Below, one piece after another: positions 33,200 to 42,724 of a stretch of 43,730 nt of DNA (position 1 is its first letter; each line of letters opens with the position of its first letter). The DNA lies in the NCBI GenBank assembly GCA_022843125.1, contig JALHOG010000044.1:1-43730 (forward strand). Reading direction: 5' to 3'. Under the pieces are notes generated by a model. It was not told the DNA's origin, made no database searches, and worked only from the letters and a program-made list of their open reading frames with translations. Source of the stretch: Ilumatobacteraceae bacterium (GTDB lineage Bacteria > Actinomycetota > Acidimicrobiia > Acidimicrobiales > Ilumatobacteraceae). A program made the translations under genes and the position numbers.

Positions 33200-34044
33200 A
33201 ACATCCCGCTCTGGCCGGCGGGGCTGGGGAGCGGCGCGAGGTCGCCGATCGCGGTTGCGACGTCGGCGTGGAAGGCGCGCGCGAGCGACGGGGAATCGAG
33301 GTTCTCGGGTTGGTGCACGAACACGTGCGGCTCGCGCCCCTCGGCCAGCCAGGCGACCACCTGGTCGGTCCAGGCACGGAGACCGGCGAGCGTGCCCGCG
33401 GGCGAGTCCTCACCGATCACTCGCACGATCGGGTGCAGTCCGACCGCATCGAGCACGACGGGCAATCGCGGCTTGGTCCGGCGCTCCTCGTTCGCCGCGT
33501 GCGATGCAGCATCGACGGCGTAGAGCGGGCGCGTGTCGAGCACGACGCGGCCGATGCTGCGATCGAGACAGAGCTCGTCGACGGCCGTGTGGGCCGGCGT
33601 GCGCTCGAAGAACGCCCGGTGGCGCAGCTCGATCGCCCAGCGGTGCGAGGTGGGCAGGCGGCGCAGGAACGCGAGCAGCGCGTCGAGCGACTCCGGGCCG
33701 AACGAACCGGGCAGCTGCGCCTGGATCGGCCCGATCCGGTCACCGAGCGGCTCGATGACGTCGAGGAACGAGCGCACCTCGGTGGCAACCTCGCGTAGGC
33801 GCTTGTCGTGGGTGATGGTGCGCGGCAGCTTGAACACGAACCGGAAGTCGTCGGGTGTCTGTTCGGCCCAACGGGCGACGGTCGCCGGCGTCGGTTCGGC
33901 GTAGAACGTGGTGTTCCCCTCCACCGCGTTGCACCACGTGGCGTACAGCCCGAGCTCGGTCCCGGCCTTCGTCCCTGCCGGGTAGAAGCGCCCGACCCAC
34001 GGCCGGTGCGCCCACATCGGACACCCCACCCGCAACACGTTCAT
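33196..34044 (-). CDS. DUF72 family protein (TIM-barrel)
   Basis: 282 residues. It begins LRVGCPMWAHRPWVGRFYP and carries the family landmarks EGNTTFYAEPTP, DFRFVFKLPRTITHDKRL, LGPIQAQLPGSF-type segments, WAIELRHRAFF and HVFVHQPENLDSP. DUF72 proteins (YecE-like) form a TIM barrel of unknown activity, often called metal-dependent or nuclease-like without proof. The start lies ten bases before the ABC transporter gene's end, both on the minus strand, so it may be read with the importer operon as its last gene. Length is normal. Confidence 0.9.
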   Translation of the reverse strand: MNVLRVGCPMWAHRPWVGRFYPAGTKAGTELGLYATWCNAVEGNTTFYAEPTPATVARWAEQTPDDFRFVFKLPRTITHDKRLREVATEVRSFLDVIEPLGDRIGPIQAQLPGSFGPESLDALLAFLRRLPTSHRWAIELRHRAFFERTPAHTAVDELCLDRSIGRVVLDTRPLYAVDAASHAANEERRTKPRLPVVLDAVGLHPIVRVIGEDSPAGTLAGLRAWTDQVVAWLAEGREPHVFVHQPENLDSPSLARAFHADVATAIGDLAPLPSPAGQSGMF

Positions 34045-34053
34045 CCGGTGTGG

Positions 34054-35088
34054 TCACACGAGTTGGTCGCTGTAGTGGCAGGCGGCCCAGTGGCCGGGGG
34101 ACTTCTGCTCGAGCACCGGGTTCTCGGTGCGGCAGAGGTCGGTGGCCATCGGGCAACGGGTCTGGAAGCGGCAGCCCGGCGGCGGGTCGATCGGGTTCGG
34201 GATCTCGCCGATGAGGACCTCGCGGCGCCGCTCGCGCTGGACGACCGGGTCGGGGATCGGGACCGCTGACAGCAACGCCTTCGTGTACGGGTGGCGCGGC
34301 CGCTCGTACACCTCGTTCGACGGGGCGATCTCGGCGATCCGGCCCGCGTACATGATCGCGATCCGCTGCGAGATGTGTCGCACTACCGACAGGTCGTGGG
34401 CGATGAACAGGTACGACAACCCGAACTCGGACTGCACGTCTTGCAGGAGGTTGACCACCTGCGCCCGCACCGACACGTCGAGCGCCGACACCGGTTCGTC
34501 GGCGACGATCAGCGACGGGCGCATCGCGAGCGCACGGGCGATCCCGATCCGCTGCCGCTGGCCGCCGCTGAACGCGTGCGGGTAGCGGTCGATCGCATCG
34601 CCGGGCAGGCCACACCGATCGAGCAGGTCGTAGACGTCGGCGCGGGCCTCCTCGGCCTTGCGCACCATCCCGTGCACCACGAGCGGCTCGGCCACCAACT
34701 CGAGGATCGTCATGCGCGGGTTGAGCGACGCGTACGGATCCTGGAAGACGAGCTGCATGCGCCGACGGAGCTGACGCAGCTGCTCGCCACCGAGGTGCGT
34801 GATGTCCTGGCCGTCGAAATGCACCGAACCGCTCGTGATCGGCGCCCGCCGCAGCACGGCGCGACCGAGCGTGGTCTTGCCGGAACCCGACTCGCCGACG
34901 AGACCGAGGGTCTCGCCGCGACCCACGAACAGGTTGACGTCGTCGAGCGCGTGCACCCACTTCTTGGTGCGGCCGAACCCGCCCTTCACGGGGAACCGGA
35001 CGCACAGCGACTCGACCTCGACGATCGGCCCGTGCTCGGCGCCGGCGTCAGAGGAGGACGTCGTCGAATGCGCGCCAACAGGCGACAT
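34054..35088 (-). CDS. Peptide-type ABC transporter ATPase (OppF/DppF-like)
   Basis: 344 residues. ATG 35088 has a GAAGGA ribosome site; the frame is open further upstream but that part overlaps the previous gene out of frame. Walker A is GESGSGKTT (65-73), the Q-loop [14 protein letters not shown], the signature [15 protein letters not shown], Walker [13 protein letters not shown], and the switch His is in [10 protein letters not shown]. The Cys-rich C-terminal extension ([14 protein letters not shown]) is typical of oligopeptide/dipeptide importers. It pairs with the OppD-like ATPase; its start overlaps that gene's end by 41 bases. Confidence 0.94.
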   Translation of the reverse strand: MSPVGAHSTTSSSDAGAEHGPIVEVESLCVRFPVKGGFGRTKKWVHALDDVNLFVGRGETLGLVGESGSGKTTLGRAVLRRAPITSGSVHFDGQDITHLGGEQLRQLRRRMQLVFQDPYASLNPRMTILELVAEPLVVHGMVRKAEEARADVYDLLDRCGLPGDAIDRYPHAFSGGQRQRIGIARALAMRPSLIVADEPVSALDVSVRAQVVNLLQDVQSEFGLSYLFIAHDLSVVRHISQRIAIMYAGRIAEIAPSNEVYERPRHPYTKALLSAVPIPDPVVQRERRREVLIGEIPNPIDPPPGCRFQTRCPMATDLCRTENPVLEQKSPGHWAACHYSDQLV

Positions 35089-36049
35089 GCCGATCCTTCC
35101 CTTCGTGCTGGTGGAGCGTGATCGTCGGCGATTCGCTGACGCACCGATCGATGGCGAGCGGGCAACGTGCTGCGAAGCCGCATCCTGCGGGCGGTTTGAG
35201 CAGGTCGGGTGGCGCACCGTCGATCGACACGAGCCGCGGCAGCACCTCGTCGAGGCGAGGCGTCGCCCGCAGCAGACCTGCCGAGTACGGGTGACCGGGT
35301 GTGCCGTACAGCTCGACGGCCGTGGCCTGCTCGACGATACGGCCGGCGTACATCACGCACACCCGGTCGCACACCCCGGCGACGACACCGAGGTCGTGCG
35401 TGATCAGGATCACGGCCAGGCCGAGTTCCTGCTGGAGCTCGGCGATCAGCTCGAGGATCTGCGCCTGGATCGTGACATCGAGCGCCGTGGTCGGCTCGTC
35501 GGCGATCAACAGCTGCGGCTCGCACGCGAGGGCCATCGCGATGAGCACACGCTGGCGCATGCCGCCCGACATCTCGTGCGGGTGCTGCTTGACCCGCTGC
35601 GTCGGGTTCGCGATACCGACCAGATCGAGCAGCTCGATGACGCGCCGCTTGGCGTCGCCTCGGCTCATGCCCATGTGGCGGCGCAGCACCTCGGCGATCT
35701 GGAAGCCGATCGTGAACGTCGGGTTCAACGACGTCATCGGATCCTGGAAGACCATCGCGATCTCGTTGCCGCGCACACGATCGAGGACCTTCTCGCAGCC
35801 CTCGCCCACGAGCGACTCGCCGCGCCATCGGACGTCGCCGCCCGTGATCTTGCCGGGCAGCTCGATGAGGCCGAGCAGGGCTTGCGCGGTGACGCTCTTG
35901 CCCGAACCGGACTCGCCGACGATGCCGAGCGTCTCGCCGGGTTCGATGTGGAAGCTGACGTCGCGCACCGCCTGTACCTGCCCGCGGCGGGTGAAGAACT
36001 CGACGCGCAGGTGGTCGACCTCGAGCAGCGGGCCGGATCGTTCGGTCAC
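35048..36049 (-). CDS. Peptide-type ABC transporter ATPase (OppD/DppD-like)
   Basis: 333 residues from GTG 36049, which overlaps the OppC stop as GTGA. Walker [11 protein letters not shown]-loop [15 protein letters not shown], signature [15 protein letters not shown], Walker [13 protein letters not shown] and the switch His ([10 protein letters not shown]) are complete. The C-terminal peptide-importer motif is [14 protein letters not shown]. With the OppF-like subunit it drives the two-permease channel. The long overlap with the next gene is unusual but both proteins are complete. Confidence 0.94.
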   Translation of the reverse strand: MTERSGPLLEVDHLRVEFFTRRGQVQAVRDVSFHIEPGETLGIVGESGSGKSVTAQALLGLIELPGKITGGDVRWRGESLVGEGCEKVLDRVRGNEIAMVFQDPMTSLNPTFTIGFQIAEVLRRHMGMSRGDAKRRVIELLDLVGIANPTQRVKQHPHEMSGGMRQRVLIAMALACEPQLLIADEPTTALDVTIQAQILELIAELQQELGLAVILITHDLGVVAGVCDRVCVMYAGRIVEQATAVELYGTPGHPYSAGLLRATPRLDEVLPRLVSIDGAPPDLLKPPAGCGFAARCPLAIDRCVSESPTITLHQHEGKDRHVACWRAFDDVLL

Positions 36050-37044
36050 AGCTGCTTCGCTCCGGCGATGACGGTCGCGGCGTGACGCTTCTCGCGCTCC
36101 TGCGGGTCGAACGCGACGCGGAGCCAGGCCGCCACGATGTTGACGGCGAGCACGGTGATCGTCAGCGCGAGGCCCGGATAGATCGCGGGCCACGGGTTGC
36201 GGTTGATGAACTGCCCGCCCTGCGCTGCGTCGGTGCCCCACGAGGTCTGCGGGAACTGGATGCCGAGACCGAGGAACGACAGCGCCGCCTCGGCGAGCAC
36301 GATGCGGGCGAACTCGAGCGTCGCCAGGGTCGCCAGCGGGCTGACCAGGTTGGGCAGCACGTGGGTCATGATCACACGTCGTGGTCTGGCACCGATGATC
36401 TCGGCCGCCTCGACGAAGGGCCGTTCCTTCATGCTCAGCACCACGCCACGGGTCATACGGGCGTAGACCATCCATCCGTTGATCGCGAGCACCAGGATCA
36501 CCGTCTGCACACTGCCGCGCAGCACCATCAGCAACAGCAGCGCCATCAACAGGCCGGGGAACGACACCTGCACGTCGACCCAGCCCATCAGCAGTCGGTC
36601 GGTGCGCCCGCCCTTGTAGCCGGAGATGAGACCGATCACGACGCCGAACAGGCCAGCGGCCAGCACGACCGCGATGCCGATCACGAGCGACGTGCGCGCA
36701 CCGTGGATGAGCCGCGACAGGATGTCGTAGCCCTGCGGGGTCGTCCCGAAGATGTGGTCCCAGGAGCCACCGTTCCAGACCGGCGACTTGTCGGCATCGC
36801 CGAGGGTCCCCTGCGACTGGCCGTACGGCGCGATCCACGAGGCGAAGATCGCGACGAACACGATCATGACCAGCCAACCGATCGCGACGAACGCGAGCTT
36901 GTCGTTGGCGAACTTGCCGAGCAGGCCACCGCGTACTGCGCTCAGCTCGAACGGCCGGCCCTGGATGGCCTCCTCGGCCTCCAGCGCCTTGTGCTCCTCG
37001 AACTGGGTCGCCGAGAGTTCGTCGACCGGTTCGGTGGCGCTCAC
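36046..37044 (-). CDS. Peptide-type ABC transporter permease (OppC/DppC-like)
   Basis: 332 residues from GTG 37044. A soluble N-terminal segment of about 45 residues precedes the first span. A short external domain ([20 protein letters not shown], with the HxFGTD-like motif of DppC) and five more spans follow. The EAA-type loop is [23 protein letters not shown]. It forms the importer channel with the OppB-like permease encoded ten bases upstream, and its stop overlaps the OppD-like start. Confidence 0.93.
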   Translation of the reverse strand: MSATEPVDELSATQFEEHKALEAEEAIQGRPFELSAVRGGLLGKFANDKLAFVAIGWLVMIVFVAIFASWIAPYGQSQGTLGDADKSPVWNGGSWDHIFGTTPQGYDILSRLIHGARTSLVIGIAVVLAAGLFGVVIGLISGYKGGRTDRLLMGWVDVQVSFPGLLMALLLLMVLRGSVQTVILVLAINGWMVYARMTRGVVLSMKERPFVEAAEIIGARPRRVIMTHVLPNLVSPLATLATLEFARIVLAEAALSFLGLGIQFPQTSWGTDAAQGGQFINRNPWPAIYPGLALTITVLAVNIVAAWLRVAFDPQEREKRHAATVIAGAKQL

Positions 37045-37054
37045 GACGCGATCC

Positions 37055-37975
37055 TCACGACAGCTGCACCCGCGGATCGAGGGCCTTGTAGACGAGGTCG
37101 ATCACGATGCTGATCACGACCACGAGAACGGCCACGACGAACACCGAGGCCTGCACCAGGTAGAAGTCGCGCTCCTTGATCCCCTGGATGAGCACGAATC
37201 CGAGCCCCGGCCATGCGAAGACGGTCTCGACGACGACGGTGTAGCCGGCCAGGGCGCGGATCAGCTCCCAGCCGTAGAGCGTGACGAAGGGGATCCCGGC
37301 GTTGCGCAGCGCATGCACGCCCGACACCCGCCGCGCCGGCATGCCCTTGGCCCGCGCCACCTTGACGTATTGGCTGTTGAGCTCCTCGATCATCGCCGAG
37401 CGCACGGTCATCGCCAGGCGACCGACCGCGGGCAGGGCCATGCAGATCGCAGGGAGCACGAGGTTCTTGTGCCACGGGCCCGGGCCGGGGTCGAACCAGG
37501 TGAGACGAGTGATGAAGACGGCCACGAGCACCTGGCCGAGGAAGAACTGGGGCATCGACAGCCCCGTGAGGCTCGCCGTGGTGAGGATCTTGTCGAGCCG
37601 CCCGCCGGGCTTGCGCGAAGCGAGCACGCCGAGCGGCACCGACGTCACCAGCGAGATCAACATCCCGAAGCCGACGAGTTGCAACGTCTTGGGGAGGTAG
37701 TCGAACACGACGGTCAATGCGTCGTCGTTGAGGTACGTGGATTCGCCGAAATCGAGGCGGGCGACGTCGCCCGCGTAGTCGACGAACTGCTCCGACATCG
37801 GGCGGTCGAACCCGAGCTCGACGCGGAGGTTCTCGCGCTGCTCTTCGGAAGCGGACAGCGGCAGGATGAAGTCGACCGGGTCACCGACCGCACGGGTGGC
37901 GACGAACACGAAGATCGCCGCTGCCACCACGACGATCACTCCTTGGAGCAATCGCCTGACGAGGAAGGTTGCCAT
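37055..37975 (-). CDS. Peptide-type ABC transporter permease (OppB/DppB-like)
   Basis: 306 residues from ATG 37975. The N-terminus MATFLVRRLLQGVIVVVAAA is the standard DppB first span. An external loop contains LRVELGFDRPMSEQFVDYAG, and the cytoplasmic EAA-type loop is QYVKVARAKGMPARRVSGVH. Six spans in all. It lies 33 bases downstream of the binding protein and 10 bases before the OppC-like gene, completing an ABCDF-ordered importer. Confidence 0.93.
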   Translation of the reverse strand: MATFLVRRLLQGVIVVVAAAIFVFVATRAVGDPVDFILPLSASEEQRENLRVELGFDRPMSEQFVDYAGDVARLDFGESTYLNDDALTVVFDYLPKTLQLVGFGMLISLVTSVPLGVLASRKPGGRLDKILTTASLTGLSMPQFFLGQVLVAVFITRLTWFDPGPGPWHKNLVLPAICMALPAVGRLAMTVRSAMIEELNSQYVKVARAKGMPARRVSGVHALRNAGIPFVTLYGWELIRALAGYTVVVETVFAWPGLGFVLIQGIKERDFYLVQASVFVVAVLVVVISIVIDLVYKALDPRVQLS

Positions 37976-38008
37976 GTCGTTCGATCCTGCCGCTGTCCGA
38001 TCAGCCGA

Positions 38009-39604
38009 TCACGAGAGCGACATGTCCTTGACGAGGAGCTTGCTGTCGACCCGGGGCGTCCACACGAGACGCTCGGAAGCGCCGTAGACGTCCTCGTTGT
38101 TGACCGTCCACACGAAGTAGGCGCCGTCGTAGGCGATCTTCACGGCCTCCTGATAGATGGCGTCGCGAGCGGCTGCGTCGAGCTCCTGGCGGCCCTGGTC
38201 GATCAGGTCGGAGAGCGCCTGGTCGCTGTTCGACGAACCGATGCCACCGGCCTGGTAGTAGGTCGACAGCTGGCGGTCGGGGTCGAGGATGTCGTTCGAG
38301 CTCGACACGAAGATCGCGTCGGCGCGGTTCTCCCGGTCGAACAGGACGTCGAGGTAGGCGCCGAACTCGAGGCTCTCGACCTGGACGTTCAGGCCGGCTT
38401 CCTGCCAGTAGCTGGCGGTCGCCTCGATCAGTTCCTTGTCCTTGAGCCAGCGGCCCGCCTGACCGACGAGCTGGATCGTCTCGCCGGCCACGCCCGCCTC
38501 CTCGATGAGGCGCTTGGCCTCGTCGGGGTCGTACGGGAACGGTGTCAGGTCGGGGTTGTGACCGAGGATCGACGGGCTGAGGTGCTGCCCGGCATCGACC
38601 ACGGCGAACCCGCCGAACAGGGTCTCGACAATGGCGTCCTTGTCGACCGCGAGGTTGAGCGCGAGGCGCACGTTCGGGTCGCTCGTGATGCCCTCGTCGA
38701 CGTCGAGGATGAAGTTCGGGTGCTCCTGACCCTGTGCCGTGAGCACCTGCGGTGCCTGGCCGGTGTCCTGCGGGGCGAGGTTCGTGATGAGGTCGTACTT
38801 GCCCGACGAGAGCCCGGCGAGACGAGTGGCCGACTCCTCGGCGAACTCGAAGCGGACCGACCCGATGCTCGGGGCGCCGCCCCAGTAGTCGGCGTTGGCC
38901 GCGAGGTCGATGTTGCTGCCGGTGACCCGCTCGACGAACTTGAACGGGCCGGTGCCGTTGGGGGCCTCCGACAGGTCGTCGGACGACTCGGTGCCCGGGG
39001 CGGTGATCTTCAGCCAGTACATGCGGGCCGGGAGCACGCCGTCCTGCTCGGCGGTCGTGATCTGGACCGTGACGTCGTCGACCTTGGTGGCGCCCGTCAG
39101 CGAACCGAAGAAGCCGTCGTTCTGGGTCTTCGTCTCGGCGACGAGGCGCACGATGCGATCGACCGATGCGACGACCGCGTCGGCGTTGAACGGCGTGCCG
39201 TCGTGGAAGGTGACGCCTTCGCGCAGCGTGAACTCCCACGTGGTTGCGTCGACCTGCGTCGGCAGATCGGCGGCGAGGCCCGGGATCAGATCACCGTTCT
39301 CGTCGCGGGCGAGGAGGGTCTCGTAGATGTTGTCGTTGATGGCTCGCTCGCCGCCGTCGTCGACGGTGTGCGGATCGAGCGATGTGGGCTCGGAGCCGAG
39401 CGCGATGGTCAGGCCCTCGCCGGTGGCCTCCGCCGTGGCGGCGGTGTCGGTCGCTTCGGCAGTGGCGGCGTCGTCGGTGGCTTCGGCCGTCGCTTCCGCA
39501 GTCGCTTCCGCGGTCTCGGCGCCGTCGCCCTCGTCGTCACCTCCCCCGCAGGCTGCGCCCGCAAGCGCGAGCACGACCAATGTCCCGTAGATGCGTCGCT
39601 TCAC
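38009..39604 (-). CDS. Peptide-type ABC transporter substrate-binding lipoprotein
   Basis: 531 residues from GTG 39604, preceded by GGGGGAG. The signal peptide ends ALAGAAC (Cys19), then an acidic Ala/Glu/Thr/Asp repeat linker (residues 31-61). The mature SBP-5 family domain shows LTIALGSEPTSLDPHTVDDG, YETLLARDENGDLIPGLAAD, WEFTLREGVTFHDGTPFNAD, the family signature region, and PNGTGPFKFVERV. It is the binding subunit of the importer and is the first gene of a five-gene operon. The ligand may be a peptide, opine or other amino compound; the pocket cannot be read by eye. A GntR gene is divergent. Confidence 0.94.
   Translation of the reverse strand: MKRRIYGTLVVLALAGAACGGGDDEGDGAETAEATAEATAEATDDAATAEATDTAATAEATGEGLTIALGSEPTSLDPHTVDDGGERAINDNIYETLLARDENGDLIPGLAADLPTQVDATTWEFTLREGVTFHDGTPFNADAVVASVDRIVRLVAETKTQNDGFFGSLTGATKVDDVTVQITTAEQDGVLPARMYWLKITAPGTESSDDLSEAPNGTGPFKFVERVTGSNIDLAANADYWGGAPSIGSVRFEFAEESATRLAGLSSGKYDLITNLAPQDTGQAPQVLTAQGQEHPNFILDVDEGITSDPNVRLALNLAVDKDAIVETLFGGFAVVDAGQHLSPSILGHNPDLTPFPYDPDEAKRLIEEAGVAGETIQLVGQAGRWLKDKELIEATASYWQEAGLNVQVESLEFGAYLDVLFDRENRADAIFVSSSNDILDPDRQLSTYYQAGGIGSSNSDQALSDLIDQGRQELDAAARDAIYQEAVKIAYDGAYFVWTVNNEDVYGASERLVWTPRVDSKLLVKDMSLS
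39422..39514 (-). repeat. Degenerate 12-bp repeats in the peptide-binding lipoprotein linker
   Basis: Units reading as Ala-Glu-Ala-Thr and variants (GCTTCCGCAGTC, GCTTCGGCCGTC on the plus strand) code residues 31-61 directly after the lipid anchor, a third example of a tandem-repeat linker in this window. Confidence 0.75.
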
Positions 39605-39657
39605 AACGGTCTCCCCCGTGTCGTCAGTGGCGGCCGGCTGGCCCCCTGATCGGACAA

Positions 39658-39665
39658 TGTATACA
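39658..39665. promoter_or_regulatory. TGTATACA palindrome, shared promoter/operator
   Basis: This perfect 8-bp palindrome sits between the divergent binding-protein and GntR genes. TATACA can act as a -10 on either strand: ten bases before the GntR ATG, and about 50 bases before the binding-protein GTG. FCD-type GntR proteins often bind short palindromes of this kind, so autorepression with control of the importer is likely. Confidence 0.5.
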
Positions 39666-39675
39666 GTAGACACCG

Positions 39676-40368
39676 ATGGAGCGTCAACCGAACGGTCCGG
39701 GCGCCGCCCCTGTCGCGAACGCCCTCGGCGCGGCGCATCGTCCACTGCGCGAGGCGGTCCTCGACGAACTGCGATCGCGCATCATCGCCGGTGTGTACGA
39801 GCAAGGTTCGCGCATGCTCGAGGAGGAACTCGCGGCCGAACTCGCCGTGTCGCGCAACCCGGTCCGCGAGGCACTCCAGGCACTCGCCGGCGAGGGCTTC
39901 GTCGAGATCGAGCCGCGCCGCGGCGCACGCGTGAGCGTGCTCACCACGCGCCGCACCGACGACCTGTTCGCGGTGCGCCAGTCGCTCGAGGGTTTGGTGG
40001 CCTCACTCGCCGCGCAACGCCGCTCCGACGTCCAGTTGGCCGAGCTCACAGCCATCGTCGAGCGCGGGCTGGCGGCCAGCGAAGCGGGCGTGCTGGACGA
40101 GCTGCCCGAGCTCAACACGCGGTTCCACCGCGTGCTCGGCGAGGCCGCCGACAACCAGTTGCTGAGCGACATGCTCGACCGGCTCGCGCACGTGATCCAG
40201 TGGGTGTACACGTCGCGGATCGCGCTGCGTTCGCACCGGTCGTGGTCGGAGCACGAGCGCATCCTCCAGGCGATCGCGGTGGGCGATCCGGAGGCCGCCG
40301 AACGCGAGGCCCGCCACCACATCGGCAAGGCCCGCGAGGCGTTCCTGGCCGAAGCCGCGGTCGACTGA
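39676..40368 (+). CDS. GntR family regulator (FadR/FCD type)
   Basis: 230 residues from ATG 39676, with a promoter-operator just upstream and no clear ribosome site. After 20 poorly ordered residues comes the winged helix (REAVLDELRSRIIAGVYEQG, SRNPVREALQALAGEGFVEI). The FCD domain follows with FAVRQSLEGLVASLAAQ, ELNTRFHRVLGEAADN and WSEHERILQAIAVGDPEAAE, including the usual metal-site His residues. It is divergent from the peptide-type importer and convergent with the SDR/aldehyde dehydrogenase genes, so it is the probable regulator of this catabolic locus. Confidence 0.92.
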   Translation: MERQPNGPGAAPVANALGAAHRPLREAVLDELRSRIIAGVYEQGSRMLEEELAAELAVSRNPVREALQALAGEGFVEIEPRRGARVSVLTTRRTDDLFAVRQSLEGLVASLAAQRRSDVQLAELTAIVERGLAASEAGVLDELPELNTRFHRVLGEAADNQLLSDMLDRLAHVIQWVYTSRIALRSHRSWSEHERILQAIAVGDPEAAEREARHHIGKAREAFLAEAAVD

Positions 40369-40437
40369 CCGCGCACCCACTTCACACGGGCGACATCACG
40401 CGACCGCCCCAGGACCGCACCCCCGGACCTTGCGGAA

Positions 40438-41208
40438 TCAGAAGCCCTTGACCGCTCCGCCGTCGACGCGGACGACCGTGCCGGTGACGAAGCTCGCCCG
40501 GTCGCTACAGAGGAACACGGCGACGTCGGCGAGTTCCTCGGCTCGGCCCACTCGGCCCAACGGGATCGAGGCGACGTGCTCGGCGCGCACCTCGGCGACC
40601 GTGCGGCCCTCGTGCTCGGACCGCGCCGCTTCGAAGCGGGCGAGCGCACCCGTGTCGAACTGACCGGTCACGATCACGTTGACGGTCGCTCCCGGCGCGA
40701 GCTCGAGCGCGAGCGAGCGGGCGAGCGCGTTGACCCCGCTGCGGAACACCGACGACAGCGCCAGATCGGGCGATGCCTCGACGATCGAGCGGGCGGTGAG
40801 GTAGAGCAACCGACCGGGCCGGTCAGCGTCGACGAGCAGCGGCGCGGCCGCACGCGACACCTCGAGCGCCGGGCGCAACATCGCCTGGTACGCACCGTCG
40901 TCGGCACCGTCGGTCGCCATGATCGGGCCTGGCTTGCCGCCGCCGGTGTTGACCACGCAGATGTCGAGGCCGCCGAGCAACGCGGTTGCGTCGGCAACGG
41001 CTCTGGCACCGTCACCCGGCACGGTGAGGTCGACCGCCACCGAGCCGGCGGCACCGATCTCGGCCGCCACCGCCGCGGCCTTGCCCGCGTCGCGCGACGT
41101 CACGACGACCATGGCCCCTTCGGCGACCAGGCCGGCCGCGACGGCGCGGCCGATGCCCGACGACGAGCCGAACACGAGCGCCCGGCGCCCTGCGAGTCCG
41201 AGTTCCAT
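40438..41208 (-). CDS. SDR family protein with altered active site
   Basis: 256 residues. The Rossmann start ALVFGSSSGIGRAVAAGL fits an SDR, but the usual NAG is NTGGG (residues 87-91). At the catalytic position the YxxxK motif is replaced by Ser152-x-x-x-Arg156 (LSSVFRSGVNALARSLALEL). The C-terminus RADELADVAVFLCSDRASFV-type region and GTVVRVDGG are standard. It belongs to an SDR branch with non-Tyr active sites or may be non-catalytic. It lies ten bases downstream of the aldehyde dehydrogenase gene in the same operon. Confidence 0.88.
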   Translation of the reverse strand: MELGLAGRRALVFGSSSGIGRAVAAGLVAEGAMVVVTSRDAGKAAAVAAEIGAAGSVAVDLTVPGDGARAVADATALLGGLDICVVNTGGGKPGPIMATDGADDGAYQAMLRPALEVSRAAAPLLVDADRPGRLLYLTARSIVEASPDLALSSVFRSGVNALARSLALELAPGATVNVIVTGQFDTGALARFEAARSEHEGRTVAEVRAEHVASIPLGRVGRAEELADVAVFLCSDRASFVTGTVVRVDGGAVKGF

Positions 41209-41218
41209 CAGCGTCCCC

Positions 41219-42664
41219 TCAGCTCCCGAGCCACACGGTGCGGCTCACGGTATAGAAGTCCATCACGGTCGGGCCGAGCTGCTCCTTGTGAGTGCCGGTC
41301 CCGCTCTGCTTCACACCGCCGAACGGCGCGTTGAACGCGGCGCCGACGGTCGGGCGGTTGATGCGTACCATCCCCGCCTGGATCTCGGCGGCGCAACGCT
41401 GGGCCGTCGCGATGTCCTTGGTGCACACCGCCGCCGCCAGGCCGTACTCGACCGCGTTCGCCGAGACGATCGCCTCGTCGAGGTCGGTGAACGTCTCGAA
41501 CCCGATCACCGGACCGAACACCTCGTCGCGGCTCAGCGCCGAACCGGGTTGCACACCGGTGAGCACCGTCGGCGGGTAGAACGAGCCGCCTGCGAGCTCG
41601 CCGTCGGACGGCGCACCACCGCACACGATCACAGCCCCTTCTGCCACGGCCTGCTCCACCGCGGCGTGCACCACGTCACGGGCCGAGTCGGCGATGAGCG
41701 GCCCCATCGTCACGCCGGCGCGATCGCCTGGGCCGAGCACGAGCGCGCCCGCCTTGGCGACCACTCGTTCGAGCAGCGCATCGTGCAGCGACTCGTGCAC
41801 GAGCACCCGGCCCGCTCCGGTGCACGCCTGCCCGGCCAGACCACCGAAACTCGATCGCGCCACGATCTCGGCCGCCGCGTCGAGGTCGGCGTCGGCCAGC
41901 ACGAGCACGGGGTTCTTGCCGCCCAGCTCGAGCTGCAGTCGCCGCCCGATCGACATCGCTGCGTGGATCTTCCGACCGGTCGCGTTCGAACCCGTGAACG
42001 TGACTGCGCCGACCCTGGCGTCGTTGACGAGGTGTGCGCCGGCTGCGAGGCCGTGCACCACGTTGAGCACGCCGGCGGGGAGACCAGCCTCCTCGAACGC
42101 TTCGGCGAGCCGGTTACCCATCAGCGGGCTGAACGGCGACGGCTTGTAGACGACCGTGTTGCCCGCGGCGAGCGCCGGGCCGACCTTCCGGCTGGCGAGG
42201 TTGAGCGGGAAGTTCCACGGCGTGATCACGCCGACCACACCCACCGGATCGAGCACCGAGTACACGAGCGGTGTGTCGTCGCTCGGGAACGTCGAGCCGG
42301 TCAGCCGGTACGCCTCACCCGCATAGAGCGCCAGGTTCTTCGGAGTGCGGTTCGCCTCGATCGTGGTGTCGGCCAGCGGCTTGCCCATCTCTGCCGTCAT
42401 CTCGGCGGCGATCTGGGATGCCCTCGCCGCGAGGGCCTGGCCGGCCTTCGTCAGGATCTCGGCGCGCTGGGTGGGCGTGGTGCGCTTCCATGCGGCCGCG
42501 GCGTCGGTCGCAGCAGCGACCGCATCGGCGACGTCATCGGCGGTCGACTCGGGGGCGACCGACACGACCTGTGCGCGGTCTGCCGGGTTGCGCTGCTCGA
42601 ACGTGGCGCCGTCCGAGGCATCGCGCAACGCGCCCCCGATCCGGTTCTGGACGATGTGGGTCAT
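41219..42664 (-). CDS. NAD(P)-dependent aldehyde dehydrogenase
   Basis: 481 residues with all catalytic parts: Asn151 (PWNFP), cofactor loop GSNATG (225-230), general base Glu246 (LELGGKNP), nucleophile Cys281 (GQACTGAGR), and the C-terminal EVFGPVIGFETF and PFGGVKQSGTG motifs. It is typical in length for the vanillin/benzaldehyde/semialdehyde dehydrogenase branches; the substrate cannot be set. The operon order is cyclodeaminase-family gene, GlcG/HbpS-like gene, aldehyde dehydrogenase, SDR. It should oxidise an aldehyde intermediate to an acid. Confidence 0.94.
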   Translation of the reverse strand: MTHIVQNRIGGALRDASDGATFEQRNPADRAQVVSVAPESTADDVADAVAAATDAAAAWKRTTPTQRAEILTKAGQALAARASQIAAEMTAEMGKPLADTTIEANRTPKNLALYAGEAYRLTGSTFPSDDTPLVYSVLDPVGVVGVITPWNFPLNLASRKVGPALAAGNTVVYKPSPFSPLMGNRLAEAFEEAGLPAGVLNVVHGLAAGAHLVNDARVGAVTFTGSNATGRKIHAAMSIGRRLQLELGGKNPVLVLADADLDAAAEIVARSSFGGLAGQACTGAGRVLVHESLHDALLERVVAKAGALVLGPGDRAGVTMGPLIADSARDVVHAAVEQAVAEGAVIVCGGAPSDGELAGGSFYPPTVLTGVQPGSALSRDEVFGPVIGFETFTDLDEAIVSANAVEYGLAAAVCTKDIATAQRCAAEIQAGMVRINRPTVGAAFNAPFGGVKQSGTGTHKEQLGPTVMDFYTVSRTVWLGS

Positions 42665-42724
42665 CAGTGCTCCTGCATGGTCAACGGTGGGTGGGTGAGC
42701 TCGGAGGCGAGCGCAGCGAGCCCG

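Noticed and set aside
36752..39649. A 965-codon open frame on the plus strand
   Set aside because: It is antisense to the peptide-type importer genes, rich in Arg/His/Asp/Glu with no recognisable domain; such long shadow frames are normal in high-GC coding DNA.
40661..40670. TGACCGGTCA as a further LacI operator
   Set aside because: It lies inside the SDR gene far from the sugar operon; the 10-bp core can arise from common Leu/Thr/Gly/Gln codons. It is used instead as a caution on the site at 9755.
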